Assembly (NCBI RefSeq): GCF_001983105.1
Contig: NZ_MOMC01000040.1
Location: 16,988 to 22,315, forward strand
Reading direction: 5' to 3'
DNA from: Pseudofrankia asymbiotica
GTDB lineage: Bacteria > Actinomycetota > Actinomycetes > Frankiales > Frankiaceae
DNA: 5,328 bases
Part shown: piece after piece, positions 1-5,328 of the stretch
Layout: each line of letters starts with the position of its first letter
Position numbering within the stretch: the first letter of the stretch is position 1
The notes under the pieces: model-generated
Database searches by the model: none
Seen by the model: only the letters and a program-made list of their open reading frames with translations
Told to the model about the DNA's origin: nothing
Translations under genes and position numbers: made by a program

Positions 1-965
1 CCGGCGGCGTCGAGGACGCGCATGTGCGGGCGGGGGATCCCGCGGTCGGTGGCCTTCAGGCCCCACAGCAGGTGCGTCGCCCCCGCCGCCCGCTCGGCGA
101 GCAGTGCCTCCCGGCCCCAGAACGCCTCCTTGCCCCAGCCGACGGCCCAGCCGGATCGCGCCCGCACCGGACTGATCGACAGCGACAGGTCCTGGCCGTG
201 CAGCGGATAGCCCATCTCGGTGCGCAGCGTGTCCCGCGCGCCCAGGCCGCAGGGCCGCCCGCCGAGGCCCGCGGCGGCGGCGACCAGCGCGTCCCACAGC
301 TCGACCGCGTCGCCCCAGCGGGGCAGCAGCTCGTAGCCGCGCTCGCCGGTGTAGCCGGATCGGCAGACGACGACCGGCCGGCCCTTCCACTCGGCGTCGC
401 GGAACGACATGTAGTCGCCCTCGGTCGGCAGCCCCAGCGCCGCGAGCACCTCGGGCGCGCGCGGGCCCTGGACGGCGAGCACGCCGTAGGCCTCGTGCAG
501 GTTGGTGACCGTGAGGCCGGGCGGCGCGGCGGCGGCGAGCCGGCGCACCACCTCCGCGGTGTTGGCCGCGTTCGGCACCAGGAAGACGTCGTCGTCGCCG
601 TAGAGATAGGCGATCAGGTCGTCGACGACGCCGCCGGACTCGTCGCAGCACAGCGTGTACTGCGCCTGCCCTGGGCTGACGCGGCCGAGGTCGTTGGTGA
701 GGGTGGCGTTGACGAAGGCGGCGGCGCCGGGGCCGGCCACCCTCGCCTTGCCCAGGTGGCTCACGTCGAAGACGCCCACGGCCTCGCGGACGGCCTTGTG
801 CTCGGCGAGCACCCCGCCGCCGGCGTACTCGATCGGCATCTCCCAGCCACTGAACGAGGCGAGCTTGGCGCCCGCCTCGACGTGCCGCTCGAACAGCGGT
901 GTGCGCAGCAGCGCGGCGCCACCGGAGGTCTCGGTGGTCTCGGTGTTCCCGGGAGTCTCGGCCAT
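1..965 (-). CDS. gcvT: Glycine cleavage system T protein (aminomethyltransferase), C-terminus beyond window
   Basis: Cytosolic aminomethyltransferase of the glycine cleavage system. It takes the aminomethyl group carried on lipoyl-GcvH and, with tetrahydrofolate, yields 5,10-methylenetetrahydrofolate and ammonia. Translating back from the ATG at 965-963 gives 321 codons, open to the window edge. Visible family blocks are the N-terminal [21 protein letters not shown] region (about 25-44), DVSHLGK (66-72), VVDDLIAY (112-119, holding the Asp pair that includes the folate-activating catalytic Asp of the family), [11 protein letters not shown] (202-212) and [12 protein letters not shown] (240-251). 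The family is usually about 365-370 residues, so roughly the last 45-50 are missing only because the window ends. The first 20 residues are a Thr/Glu/Gly-rich tail before the conserved fold. The gene is divergent from pepA across 76 bp. No good Shine-Dalgarno sequence precedes the start, but a TANNNT box fits a leaderless transcript. The identification is secure. Confidence 0.96.
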   Translation of the reverse strand, partial: MAETPGNTETTETSGGAALLRTPLFERHVEAGAKLASFSGWEMPIEYAGGGVLAEHKAVREAVGVFDVSHLGKARVAGPGAAAFVNATLTNDLGRVSPGQAQYTLCCDESGGVVDDLIAYLYGDDDVFLVPNAANTAEVVRRLAAAAPPGLTVTNLHEAYGVLAVQGPRAPEVLAALGLPTEGDYMSFRDAEWKGRPVVVCRSGYTGERGYELLPRWGDAVELWDALVAAAAGLGGRPCGLGARDTLRTEMGYPLHGQDLSLSISPVRARSGWAVGWGKEAFWGREALLAERAAGATHLLWGLKATDRGIPRPHMRVLDAA

Positions 966-973
966 GTCACCGC

Positions 974-979
974 AGCGTA
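974..979 (-). promoter_or_regulatory. Candidate -10 box of a leaderless gcvT promoter
   Basis: On the minus strand the hexamer reads TACGCT (TANNNT consensus) and ends 8 nt before the gcvT ATG at 965. Transcription would start at or within a base or two of the A of the ATG. No purine-rich ribosome binding site lies at normal spacing; the nearest, GGTGAC, directly abuts the ATG. No convincing -35 element was found. Inference from position and consensus only. Confidence 0.5.
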
Positions 980-1016
980 GACCGCTTCCGCCTGGTCGGA
1001 CGCGAGCAGGCACTTC

Positions 1017-1028
1017 TGCTTGGAAGCA
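1017..1028. promoter_or_regulatory. 12-bp palindrome in the gcvT/pepA divergent promoter region
   Basis: TGCTTGGAAGCA is a perfect inverted repeat (TGCTT/AAGCA around GG), ending one base before the proposed pepA -10 box. It sits in the spacer/-35 zone, where a bound protein could affect pepA and perhaps gcvT. A related half-site pair, GCTTCC (984-989) and GGAAGC (1022-1027), spans the region. It could be an operator or chance; no known regulator motif is recognised. Confidence 0.3.
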
Positions 1029-1029
1029 C

Positions 1030-1035
1030 TAGGCT
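1030..1035 (+). promoter_or_regulatory. Candidate -10 box of a leaderless pepA promoter
   Basis: TAGGCT fits TANNNT and ends 6 nt before the pepA ATG at 1042, so the predicted transcription start falls at or next to the ATG. The bases between (TTTGGGC) do not form a correctly spaced Shine-Dalgarno site. No clear -35 hexamer lies 16-19 nt upstream. The position is typical of leaderless genes in actinobacteria. Confidence 0.5.
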
Positions 1036-1041
1036 TTGGGC

Positions 1042-2592
1042 ATGACCTCCGCCGTCGCCGCAGCCGCAGCCCTCAAGACCCTTGACGTGGACGCGGTGGT
1101 GATCGGTACCGCCGCCGGCGACGACGGCCCGATACCGCTCGGCGGCTCCGCCGAGCTTGACGCGGCGCTCGGCGGCCGGCTGGCCAAGGTGCTCGCCGAT
1201 GTCGGCGCGACCGGCCGGGCCGGCGACGTGGTCCGGTTCGCGACGCTCGGGGCGATCCAGGCGGGCAGCGTCGTCGCCGTCGGGGTCGGGCCGCTGCCGG
1301 CCGGCGGGGTGGGGGAGCTCGAGCACGAGGCGCTGCGCCGCGCCGCGGGGGCGGCGACGCGGGCGCTCGCCGGCACCGCCAGGGTCGCGACCACGCTCGC
1401 GCTCGCGGGCGGCGCGGCCACCCCCGAGTCGGTGCGGTCGGTCGCCGAGGGCGCGCTGCTCGGCGCGTACAGCTTCGACGTGTTCCGGACGACGTCGGCG
1501 AAGGGCCGCCCGGTCCCGGCCGAGGAGGTCGTCGTGCTCGTCGGCGAGGCGGACGCGGAGATGGCCGCCGGCGCGGTCGAGCACGCGCTGACCGTGACCG
1601 ACGCGGTCAGGCTGGTGCGTGACCTGGTGAACACCCCGCCCGGGCACCTGCCCCCGGCGCGGCTCGCCGAGATCGCCGAGCAGGAGGCGACCGCGGCCGG
1701 ACTGCTCGTCGAGGTCCTGGACGAGAAGGAGCTCGCGGACGGCGGGTACGGCGGCCTGCTCGGCGTCGGGCAGGGCTCCACGAACCCGCCCCGGCTGGTG
1801 CGCCTGGAGTGGCCGGGCGCGGGCGCCGCCGACGGCGCCGAGCCGGCCCCGGTGGCGCTGGCCCTCGTCGGCAAGGGCATCACGTTCGACTCGGGCGGCC
1901 TCTCGCTCAAGCCGCCGACGTCGATGGAGTGGATGAAGACCGACATGGCGGGAGCCGCGTCCGTGCTGGCGGCCCTCGTCGCGGCCGCGCGGCTGCGGCT
2001 GCCGGCCCGGGTGGTCGGCTGGCTCGCCTGCGCGGAGAACATGCCGAGCGGGACGGCGATCCGCCCGTCGGACGTGCTCACGCTGCGCGGTGGCACCCGG
2101 GTCGAGGTGCTCAACACCGACGCCGAGGGCCGGCTGGTCCTCGGTGACGCGCTGGTGCGGGCGGGCGAGGAGAAGCCGGCGATGATCGTCGACGTCGCGA
2201 CGCTCACCGGCGCGCAGATCGTCGCGCTCGGCCAGCGCACCACCGGCCTGCTCGGCCGCGACGGCGCCGTCGACGCGGTCGCCACGGCGGCGAAGGCCAC
2301 CGGCGAGGCCGTCTGGCCGATGCCGATGCCGCCGGAGCTGCGCAAGGGCCTGGACTCGACGGTCGCCGACATCGCCAACGTGCCGACCAACGGCAGCCGC
2401 GACGGCGGCATGCTCGTCGCCGCCCACTTCCTGGCCGCCTTCGCGCCCGCCGACGTCCCCTGGGCTCACCTGGACATCGCCGGCCCGTCCTGGAACGGTG
2501 GCGAGTCCTACGGCCACACCCCCAAGGCCGCCACCGGCGCCATCACTCGCACCCTCATCCAGCTCGCCGAGGACCGCGCCTCCGCCAGCTGA
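1042..2592 (+). CDS. pepA: Leucyl aminopeptidase (cytosol aminopeptidase, peptidase family M17)
   Basis: Cytosolic two-metal aminopeptidase that removes N-terminal amino acids, preferring Leu, during peptide turnover; family members work as hexamers. The protein is 516 residues, normal for M17. An N-terminal alpha/beta domain (about 1-180) is followed by the catalytic domain. GKGITFDSGGLSLKP (277-291) supplies metal ligands K278 and D283 and catalytic K290. MKTDMAGA (298-305) supplies D301. The family signature NTDAEGRL (358-365) supplies D360, E362 and catalytic R364. Spacing between these residues matches bovine lens aminopeptidase exactly (K250, D255, K262, D273, D332, E334, R336, constant offset 28), so the enzyme should be active. 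The ATG at 1042 is preferred over the in-frame TTG two codons upstream because of the promoter position. The gene is divergent from gcvT and convergent with cobS, so it is probably monocistronic. Some family members also bind DNA; nothing here shows that. Confidence 0.96.
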   Translation: MTSAVAAAAALKTLDVDAVVIGTAAGDDGPIPLGGSAELDAALGGRLAKVLADVGATGRAGDVVRFATLGAIQAGSVVAVGVGPLPAGGVGELEHEALRRAAGAATRALAGTARVATTLALAGGAATPESVRSVAEGALLGAYSFDVFRTTSAKGRPVPAEEVVVLVGEADAEMAAGAVEHALTVTDAVRLVRDLVNTPPGHLPPARLAEIAEQEATAAGLLVEVLDEKELADGGYGGLLGVGQGSTNPPRLVRLEWPGAGAADGAEPAPVALALVGKGITFDSGGLSLKPPTSMEWMKTDMAGAASVLAALVAAARLRLPARVVGWLACAENMPSGTAIRPSDVLTLRGGTRVEVLNTDAEGRLVLGDALVRAGEEKPAMIVDVATLTGAQIVALGQRTTGLLGRDGAVDAVATAAKATGEAVWPMPMPPELRKGLDSTVADIANVPTNGSRDGGMLVAAHFLAAFAPADVPWAHLDIAGPSWNGGESYGHTPKAATGAITRTLIQLAEDRASAS

Positions 2593-2648
2593 TCCGAGCA
2601 CGCCGCCGATCCCCCGTCCAGGTCTCGCGCCCGGGCGGGAGGATCAGC
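2588..2648. terminator. Inverted repeat spanning the pepA/cobS convergent junction, possible bidirectional terminator
   Basis: The 51-bp gap between the convergent stop codons is framed by a perfect 8-bp inverted repeat, GCTGATCC at 2588-2595 and GGATCAGC at 2641-2648. The arms contain both TGA stop codons in mirror positions. Inside lies a GC-rich near-palindrome at 2624-2641 (CTCGCGCCCGGGCGGGAG, one mismatched pair). Neither has a following T-tract, so this is not a classic intrinsic terminator, but U-less hairpins between convergent genes are common in high-GC actinobacteria. The terminator role is inferred. Confidence 0.4.
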
Positions 2649-3561
2649 CGCCGATGGCGTCCTGGATGCGGTCGGGGACCGTGAAGGCCATCGTGATGAG
2701 GGCGACCGTGACGGTCAGCTCGATGACGGCACCGAGGACCGGTGCGGGGACGCCACCGGAACGGCGGGTCAGGAACCGGCGCAGCAGCAGGCCGGCGGCG
2801 GTCGCGAGCGCGAGGGCGACGACGGCGCGCAGGGCTCGGCTGGGGTCGCCCCCGTCGTAGTCGAGGCGGCCGGCGATCGCGGCCAGCGCGAACGACAGCG
2901 CCGTCGCGAGCGCCGCGCCGGACGCCGAGACCCGGCCGACCACGATCCGTCGCCTGGACGTGGCCGCGCTGGCCGTTGTGCTGGCCGCTGTGCCAGCCGG
3001 GGCGCCGGCCCGGGCGGAGAGACGGGTGGTGGGTACCTCGCCCGCCTCGGGCTCCCCCGAGGCCCGGGCGCCGGCCAGGGTCACGGCCAGGCGGCTGGCC
3101 AGGCAGGCGACGAGGATGCTGACCGTGCCGCGATGGGCGAGGATCGCCGTGCTCAGCGCGAAGACCTGGATCAGCACGGTGAACAGCACCGTGACCGCCC
3201 CGACCGCGCCCAGCGCGCCGCCGGGGCTCTCCGCCGGCGCGTCCCAGTCCGGGGCGTCCCGCCCCGCGCGGTCATGGGCGAGCGCGTCCGCCACCGCGGC
3301 GAGGCCGGTCAGGTGACGTGCCCCGGTCGCCAGGGCGAGCAGCGCCAGGCCGCCGGCGGCCGGCAGCAGCGACTGGGGCTGGCCGCCGGGCAGCTGCGCC
3401 CACACCCGGATGGTGACGACGATCACGGCCGTGACCAGGCCGAGCAGCAGGCCGCCCAGCGGGGCGAGCGCCGTCAGCCGGCTCGCCGCCGTCCGGCTGA
3501 CCGGCTCGGTCGGGCGTACCGGCGCGGCGACGAGCACGGCGAGCATGGCGCGAAGGCTCAT
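2644..3561 (-). CDS. cobS: CobS-like membrane protein (adenosylcobinamide-GDP ribazoletransferase family), active-site motifs degenerate
   Basis: In the family, CobS is a polytopic inner-membrane enzyme that joins alpha-ribazole (phosphate) to adenosylcobinamide-GDP, the last step of the cobalamin nucleotide loop. This 305-residue protein has the family layout: the N-terminal LRAMLAVLVAAPVRP block, then about seven hydrophobic segments (roughly 33-53, 64-82, 115-140, 146-164, 212-231, 244-262, 275-293). The acidic motif usually written HLDGLADTADG reads HLTGLAAVADA (83-93), and the C-terminal GGxTGDxLGA reads GGVPAPVLGA (269-278). The middle IMRDSRxGxxG-type motif is also unrecognisable (about 106-121). 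An Ala/Thr/Ser-rich insert at about 168-205 explains the excess over the usual ~250 residues. The reading frame is intact. The ATG at 3561 lies 10 nt after the cobT stop with only a weak Shine-Dalgarno (GGTTGG), suggesting translational coupling. The family assignment is good; enzymatic activity is doubtful. Confidence 0.8.
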   Translation of the reverse strand: MSLRAMLAVLVAAPVRPTEPVSRTAASRLTALAPLGGLLLGLVTAVIVVTIRVWAQLPGGQPQSLLPAAGGLALLALATGARHLTGLAAVADALAHDRAGRDAPDWDAPAESPGGALGAVGAVTVLFTVLIQVFALSTAILAHRGTVSILVACLASRLAVTLAGARASGEPEAGEVPTTRLSARAGAPAGTAASTTASAATSRRRIVVGRVSASGAALATALSFALAAIAGRLDYDGGDPSRALRAVVALALATAAGLLLRRFLTRRSGGVPAPVLGAVIELTVTVALITMAFTVPDRIQDAIGG

Positions 3562-3571
3562 CGACCAACCA

Positions 3572-4780
3572 TCAGGTGATGTCCGCCGCGTCGACGTCGG
3601 CCTCGGCCCCGCCGGCCTCCGCCGCGGCGGCGTCGAGGTCGGCGGCGGTCTCCACCGCGGCCGTCACCAGCACGGCCGCGGCGAACGCGCCGGTCGCGTC
3701 GTCGACGCGGATCTTCAGATCGACCAGCGGTGACAGGCCGAGCGCCTCGACCGCGTGGCGCGCCGCCGGGTCGGGACAGTCGCTGCCCACCAGCCACCAG
3801 GCGCGCGAGCCCGGCGCCAGCCGCTCGGCGGCGAGCGCCGCGGCGCAGGCCGCCGGGCCGTCGATGATGACCGGGGTGCGCCGGATGGCGGCCTGGACGA
3901 GCACGCCGGCGATGGCCGCGAGGTCCGCGCCGCCGGCGACCCGGAGCACCGAGCGGGCGTCGGGGGCGAACGGGCGGGTCCGGCGCAGCGCGTCCCGGAT
4001 CGCCGCGGTGCGCAGCATCCAGCGAGCGTCGTCGGCACCGTCGCCACGGTCCACGACGTCGATCGGTTCGTGATCGCGCAGCGCCGCGACGACGACCGCG
4101 GCGGCGGTGTCGGCCCCGACGCCCAGCGCGCCCGGGATCAGCAGGTCCGCACCCGCGTCGATCTCCTCGTCCGCGAGCCGCCGGCCGGTCACGAACGCCC
4201 GCTCGGCCTCGGCGACGGTGAGCGCGTCGTCCTGGTCGATCCGCCCGTTGCCTGTCCGTATCCGGCGGTCCTCCTCGTCCGACGGGCCCGTTCCCGCGTC
4301 GTCGCCGACCGGCGCGCCGTCGACCGTGGTGCCGACAGCGATGTCGACGAGACGCAGCCCGACACCGGCGCGGCGGGCCAGGACGGCGAGTGGCGAGGCG
4401 CCCGCGATGACGGCGGCCAGCCGGCGGGCGGTGGCGCCGGGCGGCCAGGGATACAGGCCCGCGTCGGCGATGCCGTGATCGGCGGCCAGAACGATGGCAC
4501 GGGGCCGGGCGATCGGCCGCGGCGGCGAGACGCCCTGGACCGCGGCGAGCCAGGCGGCCACCTCGGAGAGCTTGCCGAGTGAGCCCCGGGGCAGGTTGAG
4601 CGCGAGCGCCCGGCGGTGGGCGGCGGCCTGCTCGACGGCGGCCGCGGCCGCGTCCGGCTCGGGCACCTCGCCGATGCCGGCCGAGCCGGACGCCCAGCTG
4701 GCCGTCGCCGCGGGCGACACCTCAGCCGTCGGCTCTCCGTCCGAGGACGCCCCGGTCGCGGCGGTCAGCGGGTTCTCCAC
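3572..4780 (-). CDS. cobT: CobT-like protein (nicotinate-nucleotide-dimethylbenzimidazole phosphoribosyltransferase family), key glutamates replaced
   Basis: CobT activates the lower-ligand base of cobamides by transferring phosphoribose from nicotinate mononucleotide, giving alpha-ribazole phosphate. The GTG at 4780 is chosen because AAGGA (4789-4785) precedes it by 4 nt; the frame stays open to a GTG at 5032, but that would run through the divergent DUF4062 gene. The product is 402 residues: a 60-residue low-complexity N-terminus, then GSLGKL (66-71), ADHGIADAG (100-108), GALGVGADT (217-225), RGDGADD (245-251), GGADLAAIAG (283-292), PVIIDG (303-308) and RVDDATGA (358-365). The usual GEMGIGNTT and RLGEGTGA are altered, so the two active-site Glu residues align with A218 and D361. 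The C-terminus is Ala/Asp-rich. The family is usually about 350 residues. cobS follows 10 nt downstream; no cobU is visible. The family call is secure; a standard CobT reaction is not. Confidence 0.82.
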   Translation of the reverse strand: MENPLTAATGASSDGEPTAEVSPAATASWASGSAGIGEVPEPDAAAAAVEQAAAHRRALALNLPRGSLGKLSEVAAWLAAVQGVSPPRPIARPRAIVLAADHGIADAGLYPWPPGATARRLAAVIAGASPLAVLARRAGVGLRLVDIAVGTTVDGAPVGDDAGTGPSDEEDRRIRTGNGRIDQDDALTVAEAERAFVTGRRLADEEIDAGADLLIPGALGVGADTAAAVVVAALRDHEPIDVVDRGDGADDARWMLRTAAIRDALRRTRPFAPDARSVLRVAGGADLAAIAGVLVQAAIRRTPVIIDGPAACAAALAAERLAPGSRAWWLVGSDCPDPAARHAVEALGLSPLVDLKIRVDDATGAFAAAVLVTAAVETAADLDAAAAEAGGAEADVDAADIT

Positions 4781-4784
4781 GAGG

Positions 4785-4789
4785 TCCTT
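4785..4789 (-). promoter_or_regulatory. Shine-Dalgarno site that decides the cobT start
   Basis: On the minus strand AAGGA lies 4 nt upstream of the GTG at 4780. It is the only purine-rich site next to a start codon between the end of the DUF4062 overlap and the conserved GSLGKL region. It therefore supports a 402-residue CobT rather than the 486-residue frame. No TANNNT box sits close to this start, so cobT appears to have a leadered transcript. Confidence 0.5.
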
Positions 4790-4937
4790 ACTACCTGATT
4801 GCCCACGCCCCGGGCCGCGCGCCCCCGTGACTGGCCCGTCAGCCGCGGAGGGTGGGGCCAGATGGCGCGAACAGCATGAATCGTGCGAGCGACACAACCG
4901 GCGGGCAAGGAAGGCGATCAGGGCGGGCCGAAGGCGG

Positions 4938-4943
4938 TAGTTT
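4938..4943 (+). promoter_or_regulatory. Candidate -10 box of a leaderless DUF4062-gene promoter
   Basis: TAGTTT (TANNNT) ends 6 nt before the GTG at 4950, so the expected transcription start is at or next to the GTG. The T-rich run stands out in this GC-rich DNA. The in-frame stop TAG is part of the box (4938-4940), so the frame cannot begin further upstream. No -35 consensus is evident. Confidence 0.5.
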
Positions 4944-4949
4944 CCACAT

Positions 4950-5328
4950 GTGTCGCTGGTTCCGGATCGGCGGGGAGTCGTCCCGCGCAGGTCGGGGGCG
5001 GGCGACCGGCGGCGGGTGTTCCTCAGCCACACGTCCGAGCTCCGGGCCTACCCGCGCGACCTGTCGTTCGTCGCCGCGGCGGAGCGTGCCGTGGCACGGG
5101 CGGACGACCTCGCCGTCGACATGGCGTACTTCGGCGCCCGCGACGACCCGCCGGCCGACTTCTGCGCCCGGCAGGTCCGCGAGAGCGACGTCTACGTCGG
5201 CCTGATCGGCTTCCGTTACGGCTCGCCGGTGCGCGAGCGGCCGCACCTGTCCTACACCGAGGTCGAGTTCGAGGCGGCCACCGAGGCCGGCATTCCGCGG
5301 CTGGTGTTCCTGCTCGCCCAGGACGCGC
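4950..5328 (+). CDS. DUF4062-domain protein, N-terminal part; continues beyond window
   Basis: This is the first 126 codons of a protein that runs off the right edge. The in-frame stop at 4938-4940 and the -10 box make the GTG at 4950 the best start; the only later candidate, a GTG at 5016, lies inside the first conserved strand. After a basic 20-residue lead come [11 protein letters not shown] (22-32), [13 protein letters not shown] (39-51), MAYFGARD (58-65), [17 protein letters not shown] (78-94), [11 protein letters not shown] (100-110) and [12 protein letters not shown] (115-126). This is the DUF4062 fold, a Rossmann-like domain compared with TIR domains. In actinobacteria it commonly sits at the N-terminus of large NB-ARC/TPR or other STAND-type proteins with suspected signalling or defence roles. 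The C-terminal modules, which would define its type, are outside the window. It is divergent from cobT and probably unrelated to cobalamin synthesis. Confidence 0.85.
   Translation, partial: MSLVPDRRGVVPRRSGAGDRRRVFLSHTSELRAYPRDLSFVAAAERAVARADDLAVDMAYFGARDDPPADFCARQVRESDVYVGLIGFRYGSPVRERPHLSYTEVEFEAATEAGIPRLVFLLAQDA

Larger units (their letters stand above)
4781..4949. other. Divergent intergenic region between cobT and the DUF4062 gene
   Basis: This 169-bp gap must hold promoters for both the cobT-cobS operon and the divergent DUF4062 gene. It contains the cobT Shine-Dalgarno site and the DUF4062 -10 box. I see no cobalamin riboswitch: a B12-box-like element and the multi-stem leader would need about 200 nt upstream of cobT, more than is available outside the neighbouring coding sequence. 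A short ATG-started frame from 4852 or 4876 runs out of frame into the DUF4062 gene and looks non-coding. Confidence 0.55.

Noticed and set aside
24..980. Plus-strand open frame of 318 codons opposite gcvT
   Set aside because: The minus strand encodes a clear GcvT across the same bases, and the antisense product has no recognisable domain. It is a high-GC shadow.
967..2601. Long minus-strand open frame (about 544 codons), and another at 1029-2411, opposite pepA
   Set aside because: The pepA frame is an unambiguous M17 enzyme with all active residues. The antisense products are Arg/Gly/Ala- or Ser/Ala/Pro-rich with no family motifs, as expected from GC-rich third positions.
3562..3571. Separate promoter or terminator between cobT and cobS
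   Set aside because: Only 10 nt separate the genes, with no hairpin or -10 box, so they are best read as one operon.
3755..4582. Plus-strand frame of 275 codons opposite cobT
   Set aside because: It is a shadow of cobT, Arg/Gly/Asp-rich without motifs.
4781..4949. Cobalamin riboswitch upstream of cobT
   Set aside because: The space is too short and I could not find a B12-box-like sequence or the expected stem arrangement. The Shine-Dalgarno site is not visibly sequestered.
4781..5032. N-terminal extension of CobT to a GTG at 5032
   Set aside because: It would overlap the conserved DUF4062 coding region on the other strand, has no family similarity, and lacks the Shine-Dalgarno site seen before the GTG at 4780.
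4852..5205. Plus-strand ATG frame of 117 codons overlapping the DUF4062 gene
   Set aside because: It is out of frame with the recognisable domain, and its Arg/Ser/Thr/Pro-rich product matches nothing. The real frame starts with GTG at 4950.
4839..5246. Minus-strand frame of 135 codons at the right end
   Set aside because: It is antisense to the DUF4062 domain, whose motifs are clear on the plus strand.

Overview
The DNA is extremely GC-rich, with G or C at almost every third codon position. Long open frames therefore appear on the strand opposite every real gene. Codon use, the gene content (gcvT, pepA, cobS, cobT and an actinobacterial-type DUF4062 protein) and three apparent leaderless promoters point to a high-GC actinobacterium. 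A Frankia-like genome is my best guess, from general resemblance only. No rRNA, tRNA, CRISPR array, insertion sequence or integrase was seen.

The window holds five protein genes and is almost fully coding. (1) 1-965, minus strand: gcvT, the T-protein of the glycine cleavage system, with its C-terminus cut by the window edge. (2) 1042-2592, plus strand: pepA, an M17 leucyl aminopeptidase with every metal-binding and catalytic residue present. The 76 bp between these divergent genes carries two back-to-back TANNNT -10 boxes, each placed so that transcription would start at or within a few bases of the start codon, plus a 12-bp palindrome. (3) 2644-3561, minus: a CobS-like membrane protein. (4) 3572-4780, minus: a CobT-like phosphoribosyltransferase, 10 nt upstream of cobS and surely in the same transcript. 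pepA and cobS converge over a 51-bp gap whose two stop codons lie in the arms of an 8-bp perfect inverted repeat. (5) 4950 to the right edge, plus: the N-terminus of a DUF4062 protein, a sensor-type domain often fused to NB-ARC/TPR modules in actinobacteria, also apparently leaderless. No stretch over 300 bases lacks a gene.

In the usual nucleotide-loop pathway of cobalamin synthesis, CobT makes alpha-ribazole phosphate from a lower-ligand base and nicotinate mononucleotide, and membrane-bound CobS joins alpha-ribazole (phosphate) to adenosylcobinamide-GDP. The most notable result is that both proteins here keep the family scaffold and reading frame but have lost signature active-site residues: in CobT the GEMGIGNTT motif and the catalytic Glu of RLGEGTGA, in CobS the acidic HLDGLADTADG and GGxTGDxLGA motifs. 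An adjacent, co-transcribed pair that diverged in parallel may have a changed or lost function. The family comparisons were made from memory, not by alignment.
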